Shown here piece by piece: positions 1 through 13,300 of a stretch of DNA of 64,000 nt (position 1 is the stretch's first letter; the number at the start of each line of letters is the position of its first letter). This stretch comes from Aphelocoma coerulescens (taxonomy: Eukaryota; Chordata; Aves; Passeriformes; Corvidae): assembly GCF_041296385.1 (NCBI RefSeq), contig NC_091013.1:12104001-12168000 (forward strand), written 5' to 3'. The position numbers and the translations under genes were made by a program. The notes below the pieces were generated by a model. It had not been told where the DNA came from, searched no databases, and was given only the letters and a program-made list of their open reading frames with translations.

Positions 1-3000
1 TAACTATTTTGGCCTTGAAAGCAGATTAGAAGGACAAGCCTAAAAGAAAACCGTTTTAAGAGAGAGTAGGGACTGCATAACAATAAGGCCCTATCCTCTA
101 TTCCTAAGAATGGGTGCATATACTAAAAACTGGAGTATATCCTGAGTAACAAATGATACACAGTTGGAAATTAAAGTTTATGAATCATTGTAAAATAAAA
201 CTTTAAAAATAAATACAAAGACAACTTGTTTCAGGAATCACTCATCTGCTGAACAATTTTACTGTATTTGGGTTAAACTTAATGTGGCACCAGGAACATG
301 TATCTATAAATTCATGTGGTGGTTAGTATTATGTTCCAACAGTGTCCTGTCTTACATGGAAATAACTAGACAGAAATAAAGAAATTAAATATATCTCATA
401 TGTGATTTATGTTAATTCATGCTAGAAATAGAAAACTGTATGTTTTAAAAAAGGATCTAACAGGAAAACTTTAAAAAGAGGTTTGGAATAGCTGCCTTCT
501 TACTCAGCTTTACTGTGCAAACACCCATCATTCAGAAGACATCTTTCTACAAATTTCTTCTAGCAACTCCTGTCTAGTCTGGGGATGGCTACTGGAGGAC
601 AATTTATAGGTCAATGCATTTTTCAGAAGCAGACATCATGATCTATGAGTAATACTCACAATTCAATTAATTATTTCTGACTGATAAAGGTAATAATGAT
701 GATATACTCAATTTAGATTGTCATAAGGTGTTTTATTTGGTACCATGTGACCTGATTATGAAGGAAGTAAAATGACACAAACTCTACATTAAAAATTAAA
801 AATCCTTCAAATTAAAACTTGCTTATTAATATGAGGTCAAAAGTCCAAATTCAAACAGAGCCCAAATATTTTAAATACTCTGAATACTGTGTAATATAAA
901 ATTATGCTCAACTCCTCATTAGTGATAGTTTAGTTTTCTATTTTCTAAACTGAGATTTCAGTGATGGGGGAGTGATTTATGCTACAGAATTCAGGTTTTT
1001 GCAGAAATTTATTCTTCTATAGCTAAAATCAACTTACAGAACCACCGTGATTTTGAACAAGTTAATTGTTTTGATAGTTCAATGAAAACTTGGCTGTTTT
1101 CTTCTTAAGTGACATCTGTAGGTGGCCAGGCATTGCAGAAGCTTTGTGCTCTTTCTACAGACAGACAACTTGTGACAATTGGCTACTACGAAATTAAGCC
1201 TGAGGTGGCTTTCTATAGCCATCCTCAATCATTCAAGCAGACTAAAAATACAATGAACTCCATTCTCTGTTCCTTCAAATCTGTTCTCCACTGTGATGCC
1301 TACAAAAAATTGAGAAGGAAGCAGTAGCTGATGGCTACTGTCAAGAGTGTTGCAAATGTGGTTTTGTTATTACCTCATATTCCCCAGCTGCCCCAATCCA
1401 ATTTCTCTCTCTTGTAAGCTCTATGGCATGGGTTCTGAGCATGCACAACACAGAGGGAAATGGAAACCAGGCAATTATGGGCAATCTTGTAATAGAAAGG
1501 AATCAAAGTAACTCCTCCACCAACATTAAAATCCCTGTTCCTATCCAAACCCGAACCACAATGTTTGCTTCCTCCCACAGCAGATGCTACTTCCAATTCA
1601 GACAGGGCAAGGTAAAAGAATTTCTTCCACAATTTAATCACAAAAGCTTTTTAGGGGTATAGGCAGATGCACATTTTGTCTGCAGAAAGACATTTTACGG
1701 AGCTATGTATGGAGTGGAAAATAAAAAATCTGCTCTGGAAGAAGTCCAGCTTGGCCTCTAAAAGCACTAACACCTTTAATTGAAGTCTGCTGAACAAACA
1801 TGATCTGCTAGAGTGCCGAAAGTAGTGCAGTTTTCCTACAAATGGAAACTACAACTGTGTCAAATGGAATTGTTTCACCAAACCTTTGTTTCACCAGCCT
1901 TTTTGTGGCAGGGAAATTTGTGGAAATGAGTGTACCAGACCAAAAAGCCTTGTAGCTTACTTCTGAAGACTATCTGTGTTACAGGATGATGCCCCAAATG
2001 GGACCTGCACTGGAGACCCATTTGCCTTCCAGCCCTGATTCAGAGAGCAGCAGGCACACACCTGACCAGACTGATGGAGAGAAACAGGCAGGGGAAATGG
2101 TACTCGGCTCTGCATGGACCTGTCTCGACAGCATTTCAGTGATGACAGTCCTGTTTCTGGGGCTTTTCAAAGAGCTAAAAAAAAAAAAAAGATGCATAGG
2201 TATCTTAAAAACTCAGATATAGCCAGACTGAGCTTCAATCTGTAAGGCTCAGAGTGAGCTGATTTATGTCAGGAAAAAAAATCTGTTAATAAATATGCTT
2301 TTCTTATTCAGTTAGATTACCCCTCTCCATTTCACTATTCCCTTTCATGTGTGCATGAGTCTTAAAATGTGATAATCAGAAAGTACCATCTGCATAACAA
2401 AATCCCCAGAAACAACTGCAGAGCCTGTAACTACTCACTCGCATTTCAGAGGAAGGATGCAGCACGTATTAATGCTTTACTGAAGGGGACTCATCCATCT
2501 TCTCAGACAGGAGTCTGTCTTTTGCACTCTCATCACACCACAAAACACCACATCTTACCATATCTTCACATCTCACAGTCTCTAATGTGTCTGTTCCCTT
2601 AGTGTGCCAGGGAGGTGAGAAATGCTATCACCCCATTCTGCTCCTGGGAATCCAAGTCAGGCAACACGTCTGCACTGCCAAGCAGTGCAGTCCTTGAGTA
2701 AACTCCCTCACACGGATCATCTACACTGCAGGGTGTGAGTTCACTGCTGGCTTCTGGCATCAACAGGTGAGGGAGGGCAGTTCACTCCAAGAACCGCCTC
2801 CAACACCAAGGTGACAGGCTTGGTTTGGCCTGTGTTGAACAGTCCTCTGATACCATTCTATCCCTAAGCTTATCCCTGCACATAGCCTAGGACACACAAC
2901 ATCTACTACCAGTTTTGTGTCTGAAAAAACTGTAATGCAGGGGAGGCTGCACTTCACACAAACAAAACTAAAAATAACCCCATAAACCTACAGAAAAAAC

Positions 3001-6000
3001 CCAACAGTAATAGTAATAACTAAGAGTAGGAGTCCACCACAGGTGGCTGAGAAGGAACCCAAAGCCAAATGACAAATATTGTAGTCCTGAGCAACCTGTT
3101 TGAGAGGGTATGAGCATCAGGCAGTGTGGTTATGAACTGCTCTCCATCACTAAGAGAAATTTAACTCTATTGCAGCCAAAACCAGCACAAGCTTGCTGTC
3201 CCCCTTCTTGCCACCTAGCCAGCTGACCCCAGAAAGCGGGGTCAGGGAACAGCCTCCCAGCCAAGCTCTCTTCTTTACTTGGGAGCTGATGTTAAACCAA
3301 GGCTTGACATTGGCCAAGGAGACAGGAATCTCTCCTTAGGGATGATGTATGCAGTAGAAAAGCTGTGATCAAACCAGAGGCCACTGACCGACACCAAGGA
3401 TTTCTCTATGTCTTCATTATTAATAGCTTTTCTTTAATATCCATCTTAGAGCAGCCTTTCCCAAGCCTGTCAGCTGCTGCACAGGTCATGTGGCAACTAC
3501 AGGGCTGCACAAGATGGGAAGGCAGTGCTCTGCTGACCATTCCCCATGGCTGTCCAAGCACCCTTCCTGGGGGCACTGCCTGCACACCCTGTGCCACCCA
3601 TCTGGGGCACCCGATGTGCTCCCTGCCAGCCAGGCACTGCCAGCTCACAATCTGCCTCTGGAAGGAGGTTGAATTTCATCAAAACCTGTCACGCAATCTA
3701 ATTGTAGAGCTCAGTTATCTTAACTGGCAGGTATACAGCTAATTGTTCACCTGGGGTATGAAATCTCAGGAACAACGTGCTACATAAATACAGAATTTTT
3801 GTATAATGTGAGCAATGTGTGCAGCAGGGTGTCACAATCACTGTCAGTGACTGGTGACAGCTAGAATGTCTCATCTGATAGAGATAAATAAATTCCACAT
3901 TGCTGAAGGTAATGCATGGGTTTATTTGTGTATCACAGCACATAAAATACAAGACCATTTAAGGATATTTTCTTCTCTATGTCTTTGTTTTCAAATAAAA
4001 TTTAGTTTTCACTTAAAAAGAGGTGTGTACAGCCAGACAAAATGAAGCCCCCATTTGCTCATGGGAACTGACAAAATAGTTCTTGTTTCACGTGTGTATT
4101 CACCATAAAAGCTATGCACCACACACACACCATGTAATAGTAAAAGTGAGCTACAATTCCTGACATCAACAAAACACAATCTCCTGCTGAAATCAGTTAT
4201 TCCATATGTAAAACTCCCATAACTCTGTTATAAAACTTTTGAATTCCATAAACTAAATTTTATGGAATGCCCTAGAAGTATATACAATTTTGATACTGAG
4301 ATCAGTGATGGTTCTCTGCTATATTTTAACTATTTCTGACCATCTAAAGGAAAGTGAGTATTGCTTGACAGCAGATTTTGTTTAATTTTATTCTTTGATA
4401 AGGACTGAGCAAAAATTGTGCCCCTTCATAGTGAAGCTATTTTAAAAATAAGCTTTAAATAGTAAGAGGGTCTGTCTGCCCTCTAAGATAAGCAGAAAGA
4501 CAATTTGTAGTTTAAAACAAATTATGGACTTAAATAAATGGGTATCTAAATTTAATTACAAAAATTTATCTTTCTTTCTGGTGTGCCCCTTTCCCTTTTC
4601 TCTGGGGGGAACTTGTGTGGGTTGTTTTTTTCTTTTTAATTAGAGCCTTAATAGATAACCCTCAAAGCAAAATCTAAAGCTTTTGGGTTCAAAAAACTGC
4701 TATTATTTGAACTTAGTCTTGCCATACTATTTTTACGGTATTTTTCCTCTATCCTGCAAGAATATTTACACTATAAATTTCCAGTAAAAAGAATAAATAG
4801 AGAAAAAACCTTCCTTTTTAAGCTAAGAATATTATGTCAACCTTGATAGAAAAAATACAAGGTAATTCTATAATGAACTGTCTCTGGTTGAAAATTCAGT
4901 AATTCTCATTCATCAAAACGAAGCATGAAGTTGAAAGCTTATCTGAGAGCATTCTGAGGGGGTCAATAAAAATAACAATAAAAGTGAAGACTGCAGAACC
5001 ACAGTTGCTGCCAAATAAGCAATAAATTCACTTATTTACATATTTCAGGTGGCACTGATACAGCCTGATACACTTTGGGCTACATTATTTGCATTCCTGC
5101 GTTCAGGTTTCATTATTAGATAAACCACAGTCTGGCTTTTACCTATATATACATAACTTTCAAGCAATGGTTTTCATACTCTTTATCACTGTGGGATTAA
5201 ACACACCAAAATATATGTTAAAATCTTGACTCCAACAGTAATCTAAAGCCATCTACACAGCTACACAGCAAGCAGCTCCTGCCAAACTGAGATGCACTGC
5301 CCACAGCTTCCCCTATTATGAAACACAGACTCCCTCTGAGTTATGAATTCAGGACTAGCACAGAGACAGTAGCCTGTCTTGCACATGTCAAGATACCGTC
5401 ATTCAGGTGACTGGTGGCTTCTTGACTCCTTGACTTCCAGAAACTTTGAACCAGCTCCTGTGGTAATGCATGAAGGAGCTTGGATGGAAAAACCTGTGTA
5501 GGTCTAAACCAGACATGCAGGTTAGACTGCGCAGTGGGTCCTGGTGGAGTAGGCAAACCTCCAATACAGTGCTCTTGAATTCCCTAAGAACAAATTAATG
5601 GAGCGTTTTCTGTCTAGCAGTGAGTTGGACCAGGCAGGAAAGCACAAGAAAAGTAAAACCCTAGTGGTTAAACAGCCCGTAACTGTGCAATAAAATGATA
5701 AAAAATAATGGCAAAAATAACATATGGAAGTTGACATAATGGTTGTATTTCGAATATTAACACCTATGATTTTCTAACAAAAGTTATGTATATACATTCA
5801 TACCTCTACTTATATTTATATATATGCTTGTATATATACATCAGTATTATCTGAAACCCCTCAAAATAAACACAAACTAAAGCTAAAAGATTCATTTTAA
5901 TACGAGGCATTTCAGATGGCTGGCAAGCCTTATTTACACATTTCCTGTATTTTTATATATTTAAAGAAACATCAAAGGTTTTTAACAAGAAAATTATATT

Positions 6001-6360
6001 CTCATAGCCATAAAGTATACTCTTGTGATTGCATTAGAGTGGCTGTGCAATATAACGTCTTTGCTTGCTGACAATGGTTTTTGCTATGTTAATTAAATAA
6101 GTCTGTGATCTTTATTCATTAAAATTAATGCAATAATATCTATGTTGAAGGTTCACATTGGACTCAGTCTGGCAAGCCGAATGAAACATCTTCACTGGAG
6201 TTACTCTAGCATTATTCTTGACGAAGCAGAGCTCTGACAGGAGATTCTGTGTGAAATCGGTTTACCCTTGCTTGACTTAATATTATTCCAAATCAGCAAA
6301 CACGAGTATCTTCAGAGCAGACAAAAATGTCTTCTATTAAACAAAGCTATGGAAACCACA
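1..6360. other. AT-rich non-coding stretch, no gene recognised
   Basis: All six frames are broken by frequent stops and the longest open frame is about 125 codons. That frame (3365-3742) lies in a Cys/Pro/His-rich low-conservation translation with no domain I recognise. Short AT-rich tracts occur near 5811-5840. A 10-bp-arm inverted repeat sits at 4243-4268. No tRNA, CR1 or LTR signature was seen. The stretch is consistent with intron or intergenic DNA. Confidence 0.6.
4243..4268. repeat. Short perfect inverted repeat, 10-bp arms
   Basis: Left arm ATTCCATAAA (4243-4252) and right arm TTTATGGAAT (4259-4268) are exact reverse complements around a 6-nt AT-rich spacer. It lies in AT-rich DNA, where such palindromes arise fairly easily, so no function is assigned. 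Confidence 0.6.
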
Positions 6361-6720
6361 AGTCTCCAGGCGACAGGTTGTGCCAGGCACGGAGCCGCTG
6401 GCTGGGGCATTCCTGCTGTGATGGGGAAATGCCGCCGGCGTCACCGCGGAGCTCTGCGGTCCAGCCCTGGTCGAAAGCCGTCAGCTGGAATTAGCCCAAA
6501 GGATGGCACTGAGCATGGCTTGTCAATTCCAGTAACAAGACCTGAAAAAAACAGCAAAGGTTTCATGTACGAAACCCAAGATCCCTTCACCTCTGGGACT
6601 GTCTCCCAGAGAGATACAGGCGCTGCCCTGCTCCTGCTTTCCCATTGGGAAAGCTGCTCTTTGGAAGGCAGGCAGTACCTGCGAGCATGCAGCAGGTGAT
6701 GGCTCTGTGCCGACAGGCAA
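6361..6720. other. Small GC/CpG-enriched patch
   Basis: Within AT-rich surroundings this segment turns GC-rich. CpGs concentrate at 6365-6480, including GCCGCCGGCG and CACCGCGG strings. A 143-codon plus-strand frame (6268-6699) runs through it, but its translation has no recognisable domain and low-complexity Arg/Ser composition. The patch could be a weak CpG island, a non-coding first exon or an unidentified old repeat. I see no splice or promoter signal strong enough to choose. Confidence 0.4.
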
Positions 6721-9090
6721 ACGCACTGCCTGAAATATGAGAACCTTGCTGCTAAGATTTTAAAATTCCCAAATCTAATTCACTACACACTGTGAGACCA
6801 ACAGCAGCCTTTCTCACAACTCCCCAGGCACTGGATTAAGGTTTGATGAATAAGAGCAAACACAGAGTCAAAGTTCAGCATCAAAACCAGAAAGCCCTAT
6901 CACTATTAACATTTTTGTTCTGTTAACCAGGTGGGTTACACCAGAACCCTGGTAGAAATGAAAAACCACAAGCTACCTTTGATTCATGACCATCCATATT
7001 TTATATACAATTAATTCAGGCAACAGGGTAAAATAAGAAGATGAATAGTGAAGTAATCTCAAATTAAAAAGACTGATTAGTATTTAGGAAACAGGCAGCT
7101 GACCCAGCCACCCCCAGTAGTATGACTCACAGTACTATTTTCATATTTGTATTATTTAGCATCTAAGGACCTTAGCTGAGAGTCCTGTTCTGCTAAGAAC
7201 TTGCATAAAGTACTCTGAAAATATCTTCCCCAATTAATTTTCTACCGAGCAGAAAATGTTTTCATTAAAATTTTATGTCTAAAATGGCACCTTTTGATTC
7301 AATCCTCCCAAAATGTAAGTGCTAAATAAATAAAAAATATTAAAAAATCCACCCTCCAACCAACATGGAAATTACTTCTTTTCTGGAGGCTGGAAGAATG
7401 GAAATACTTTCTATGATTTCCAAGGGCTGGCAAAAAATTGAATTTCCACTGAAGTAGGAAGAAGAAATTGACATTAACTTTTTTCCTAACCCTACTTCAC
7501 AGACAATAAAATAGAAATATTAAGCAGAGAGTTTATATTATAAATAGATGAAACACTAAAAAATACAAGAAGGCAGAATGTGTTTATGTCTTTCAGTGTT
7601 TAGAGACAAGAAATTGAAGTATGGACAAATTCAGTGAAGTTTTACAGAGAAGCAATATTTGGAACTAGTGAAAGGGCCTGATTTTAAACACCAAAGAAAT
7701 AAAAAACATTCATTGCATTAGCAAACATGGAAGTCTTAAGTGATACTACAAATGGACAAAATCAAGAGAAAACAGTAATTAAGGAAGGTCCCCTTTAAAT
7801 GAACAGCCATAAGTAGAAGTAGAGTGTCTGTCCATTGAGTCATGTGACTGTTCTTTGACAGAATATACAATATTATATATAATAAATATATGATACATTT
7901 TTACATATACAAAGGACTGAAGAAGCAGTATGAAGGAGGATAAGTTAAACTAAAAGACTGAAACCTATCTGTATTTTGATTAACCTGACAATTTTTCAGA
8001 AGGAACTAGCTCAGGATGTACACTAACACTGTATAATCACTACATGTATTTTTAGTGATTGATTTTAACAATCTTTACGAGTTTTCCATCACAGCAACTG
8101 AAAGTACTTGAGACCAGGGGTGGTGTTACAACCTTTTAAGAAACTAGACATTCCTTTCCCTAAATAAACAAAATATGGGGTTTGCATACCCTTTAATGAT
8201 GGAAATTAATGACTGTTTATACCGTCAATAATTTAGTAAAGCTTTATTGGATTCTGTTAAAGTTTACAAGATTTTCTTTTTCTAATCTATGTTAACCTAT
8301 TAAAAATAAGCAGTATGAGGGTTTTTTTCCACAGAAAATAACAAAAATGAGGAAATTAGATGATAAAGCTGGAGATAGATCCAATACCTACAGAATGCAG
8401 TAGGCCTCGTTCCATTTCCATCACTGTGTTTTGGACCAGGACTTTAGTAATGAGGACTTGAACAGCAAAATTAGGCTGTTCAGTCAACATTAAAGAAACC
8501 TTTATTAAGCAGTACTACAACTGCAGGGTTGGTAAAATGAACAGAGTGAAGAACTACAGTCCGAAGAACACCCAGTCCATCCAGTCAGATAGCAGACCTC
8601 CAAGGGAAGCCAGTAACAAATCCTCTGGAAGAAGCATCCTTTAACACTTCAGAAATCACAGACACATACATCCACTGATTACACCATAACTGGAGAACAC
8701 AAGGAGACAGCCTTCTAACTGTTCTATTACACAGCCTGATAATCTTCTTACCTAGGTATCTACTGCAACGCAACATCTCAAAATCTTGTTTTTATCAAGA
8801 TATTCTAATCCATTAGAGCTTTCTCTTCACTGTATCTTTGTCCATAGGAGACAAAGGATTTGAACAAACTATGTAAAGGAGTGCTTTCCTTTACTCATTT
8901 TTCATTTTCCACAATTAAATTTTATTGGTCATCAGGAAAACAATATTTAAGATAACCCAAAGTATCTTTCCATAGCCTTCAATATCCCTTGCATCACCTG
9001 TTCTTCCATATTGTATCTTCCTCTTTTCTCTGAATAAAAAAAAAAACCTTTCTCTCTTTCTTCAGATGGGAATCTTTTCATGTGGAAGAC
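6721..9090. other. Non-coding stretch, nothing recognised
   Basis: AT-rich single-copy-looking sequence with no frame above about 65 codons. A donor-like GTAAGA context exists on the minus strand near 8750-8757, but no matching exon is supported. Confidence 0.55.
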
Positions 9091-9104
9091 TTTTTTTTTT
9101 TTTT
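9091..9104. repeat. Poly(T) tract, 14 bp
   Basis: An uninterrupted run of 14 T. It could be the 5' end of a minus-strand retroposon tail, but no retroposon body is recognisable next to it. Confidence 0.85.
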
Positions 9105-9253
9105 GGCTGTTATTCTCTGGTCTTTTCTTCTTTCTTAGTAGGTTTCTGGATAAGAAGTGACCAAAGGCAGATATATTATTCATACTGAGTATGAGAGTGA
9201 AGAGTTGCTGAGTGTCATACAAGAAATACTACACAAAATTTTACATTTCTTTG

Positions 9254-9255
<2 letters not shown>

Positions 9256-9301
<46 letters not shown>
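9256..9301. repeat. (TA)n dinucleotide microsatellite
   Basis: About 23 uninterrupted TA units, no mismatches. A pure array this long is expected to be length-polymorphic and is self-complementary, so it can extrude a cruciform. It lies about 550 bp upstream of a CR1 fragment. Confidence 0.97.
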
Positions 9302-9305
<4 letters not shown>

Positions 9306-9851
9306 TTCTTCTACTATAAACTGAGCAAATACCCAGTTGAGCAGTTGAGCTTTTCTACAACAAAGGGCAAGAGACTTTTGATAGTATCTGTTGTTCTGTC
9401 AGGAGAGATATACAGGAAACATTTAGATTGTATCTTCCAAAGTTTTACCATGTAGATTTCTAAAATTACAATCGATACCATGTAGCCCTTTGATAGTCCT
9501 TTCAAAGTATATTTCTGCTTTGACATTCCAAAATACATTTGTGTTTTCTTCAAACATGCTGTATTTACAGACCATTCAAAAAATAAATACTAGATCAACC
9601 TTAAAACACAGCTACTGTCTCATGGCTTCTTTGAATGATGCTTGTTTTCCTACATTTAGCATAAGAAAAAACTACAGTATTTCCTCTTTATGGCTTGCTC
9701 TCAGTCTTCCTCTGGGCGTGTATGTAAGTGCACAGGTAAAGGCATATGTATGCACAGGCATAAGTAAGTATCTGTATTTGTGCATGTGTACATGTGCATA
9801 ATTCTCCTCTAGTAACCAGCTACAGAAACAATCTCTGCAAGTATACATTAA

Positions 9852-10306
9852 GAGAGTATCCAAAGTATGGCCATGAGGATGGTGAAGGGTCTAGAAGGGA
9901 AACCTTATGAGGAGGGGTTGAGGTCACTTGGTCTGTTCAGCCTGGAGAAGACTGAGGGGAGACCTCATTGCAGTTACAACTTCCTCGTGAGGGGAAGAGG
10001 AGGTGACAGTAATGATCTCTTCACTCTCATGACCAGTGACAGGACTCAAGAAAATGGCCTAAAGTTGTGTCAGGGGAGGTTTAGGTTGGGTATCAGGAAA
10101 AAGTTTTTCACCCAGAGGGTAGTTGGGCACCGGAACAGGCTCCCCAGGGAACTGGTGACAGCACCAAGCCTGTCTGAGGCCAAAAAGTGTTTGGACAATG
10201 CTCTCAGGCACATAGCGTGACTCTTGAGGTGTCCTGTGCAGGGCCAGGAGTTGGACTCAATGATCCTGATGGGTCTCCTTTGAATCAGCATATTCTGTGA
10301 TTCTAT
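9852..10306 (+). mobile_element. CR1 LINE 3'-end fragment (sense)
   Basis: This is a 5'-truncated copy of the 3' region of an avian CR1 non-LTR retrotransposon. Recognisable blocks in order are GGTGAAGGGTCTAGAAGG, GGTCTGTTCAGCCTGGAGAA, the GGTTGGGTATCAGGAAAAAG block, GGAACAGGCTCCCCAGGGAA, and the terminal TATTCTGTGATTCTAT. CR1 copies end in this kind of short repeated terminus instead of poly(A). The 117-codon frame inside it is a decayed ORF2/3'-UTR remnant and not a gene. It appears to share a subfamily with the copies at 42.5 and 60.5 kb, judged from common diagnostic wording. Confidence 0.93.
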
Positions 10307-13300
10307 AACTTAATATACAGGTATGTGCAGAAAGACAGTGTGAATCAGCCAGCCTGATTTAACATTGGTGTAAGCACACCACCTTCAGCTATGGAACCTC
10401 CAAAGAAATGTCTAGTAGGAGGTCCACAGGCCTTGTCTGTTTTGTAAGAGATGTTGAACAAAATATACTCTGTGTATACTGAACATGCAGATCTTATTGA
10501 CAGATTGATACACAAACACACATATCTCCATCACATGCACAACTTTCTGGAAAGGAAATGCCATGCATTTCCACTTATGCCATTCTAAAATGAGCAAAGG
10601 AGTTTCTGGGGGGGAGGAAGAAAAAGTTTTAATGTGGGAGGAAACAGCCAGAAAGCATTAAAGGAAAGCTGAAGATGCAGAATGCCAAGGTGCTGTATGG
10701 TAACAGCTGTGCTCTGCTGCCATCCTGAAATTCTGTGCACTGAGCAGCAACCTGACAGACACATGGCTAAAATTGCTGCCAGGGATCAGTTCCACACAAA
10801 AGCATCCTGGCCAAACACATTCCTGTGCAGACATTGTGGCTCTATCCCAAGGTTTCCATCATACCAACAGATCTTGGTGTAGGAATTATCCCTGAGGCAT
10901 ATGATCTGAGCTCAGAGTCAAAACTAGTAAAGGTGCACTGTCAAATGGATGTAGGCAGGAACAAATGTATGTGCAGGTCCCTTACAGCACTCAGGCACAG
11001 CAATAGTCAGTCTGAGGCAACTGGTATGGGAACACAGACAGGTCACAGCTGGTTAAGATCACTCCTAACCACCAGTAGAAGCCTTTCCTTGCACATGACA
11101 ACGGATGCACATTACTATGACTTCATTTTCCCTGAAACAGTCTAAACTTTTGGTTGGAATTAAGAAGAAATTGTTACTGACACTCCAAGCACACATTACT
11201 AAGTGAACTTAATAGGGGAAACTGAGATATTGAGTTTTTACACAGCAGTGGCACTATGTAAGTCAGTACCTCTGCCAGTCTTGCAAGAGCACTGAGATTT
11301 TTGTTGAAAATTCCAAAGTTTGTACTTTGTCAGAGGAAAGTCTGATTTCTGGAAATTATCAGTCTTTTCTTAAATTTTTGACCATTTCTTTTCAGTCTTT
11401 TCACTTAACAGAAAACATTCTTTCTCTCATGTTCCTGACATTCATTTATTATTTTATGGAGAAGCACCTCAAGAGATCACCGTCTCATTGCGTGACTGGA
11501 AACAGGCATGACAACAAAAAGGTGATGGCCTTTGCACTGAAGACTTTAAGGATTCTCAAAAAAACCAAAACAAAATCGAGCACTGGGAGTTGGGAACTGC
11601 AATAACTTTAAGCATCTGGGTATCACTAGTAAAGAACAGGCAAGAGGAATATAGAAATATAGTCCATCTCTGAAGATAGAGCAGATACTTCACCATTGTC
11701 TGCACATTTACAAGCTTTTCTGCCCCCATTTTAACCCGCTCTGCAGTCTCCATCTTCTTCCTCTTTCACAATGCTCTATTCGCTGTGGACAGCTTTGAAG
11801 GACCAGAGAACAGAAAACTTTGACATCACTACCCCTTGTCTGCCTGCTGATTGTATATATTTGTAGAGATGGTATTGGTCTTCTCAACACATGAATTAGG
11901 TTTCTGTATTTCTTTTCATAAGCTACACTGAGCATTTCCTAAATTATTCCCAGAAGTAAAAAAACAAAATGGAAAGAATATCTACTTCATTGGCAAAAAT
12001 CTAAATGTTTTCATGTTCTCCCTTTCTCCTATTTCATCCCAATTTAAAAATCTTTGTGAGTAAATGCTGTAGTTGATGCTACGACCATCAAAGGATTATT
12101 GTCTGTGTGCTGTTCCTATAAACATGAAACTTTAAAGCACATAAAGCAGTAAGACTGATGTAGTTGGTTCGTTTGTTCAGACCTAGTTATTGAGGCATAA
12201 ATAGTGTGCTGCATAACACCATGAAATGACCTAGGAGTGTCTATAATACACAGGTACAGTAAGACCTAGAAAAGCAGAGTACTCAATGTTAAAACAGAGA
12301 ACCACCACTACCTGATTTCCTTGCCCTGGTCTTACAGAGCTTTGGCAAATGACACAGGATTTTTCCTTTCTGCAGGATGGAGTTCCATATGTGACTACCT
12401 ATGCAAAGCTTGAGTATTAACATTAAAAACCCAAAAGTTTTCATCTTCATTATTCGCTCCTTCCTCCCCACCCCCAAAAGAGTTTTCACCTAAATGTGAA
12501 TTAATTTTAAGCTGTCACAAATAAAATTAATTGGTGTATTTCATCTGTTTTTCTTTTAGGAGTATGAAAACGATATGAAAGTGCATAAAAAATGATATGT
12601 TAAATGATCCCTCCTAAGTCACTAAGTCACTGTGGTCCATCACTGCATATTTAATTACATTTTTAAATAAAAGTATACACTTGAATTGATAGAGCATAAT
12701 GGCTGCTTTGGTGCTGCTGTAGACATTCACATAAAGACTTAAAGAAACACATGGATTACTGACCTGACAGGACATGACAGTAACCTAACACAGTCATTAT
12801 GGTCTCTACTGTGAATTCTTCTTATTTCATAGACCCCTGACACAATGGATGGAAACAGGATAGAGGTTTATAATAGAAATGCTGACACAACCTTACCTAC
12901 AGCTGTGCAAATGGTGCCTCTAAAATTAAACTTTAAAACTTCAGCACCACTAGATAAGTTGCTAGTTTTTAATCATATTAATCACAGCTTCATGTTTCAA
13001 TTGCCATATATTATCATGCAGTGTGAACTATAAAAATAAAATTATTCCCAGCCACTGAAGATCATAGCTGTTATGAAACACAGAAGTATATCCAAACATT
13101 CCTCTATAAGTGCAAATACACTGAAGGAAAACCTCAGCTGATTATACTTTTTCTTTTTTTCCCTAATACATGGGTTCAACATAATGGCCACAGAAAGCAC
13201 TCTGAATACATTACAAGAATATCACTGAATAGTAAAAAAGCTTCATTAAGATCTGTCTTGTATGTTTCAAATTTTCTTATCAGCAGTAAAACAAGTCACT

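Noticed and set aside
3365..3742. 125-codon plus-strand frame
   Set aside because: No domain, no promoter or splice context, and an overlapping minus-strand frame is also open.
6268..6699. 143-codon plus-strand frame
   Set aside because: It starts in AT-rich DNA and runs through a GC patch; low-complexity, with no homologue recognised.
9867..10220. 117-codon frame
   Set aside because: It lies wholly inside a CR1 3' fragment.
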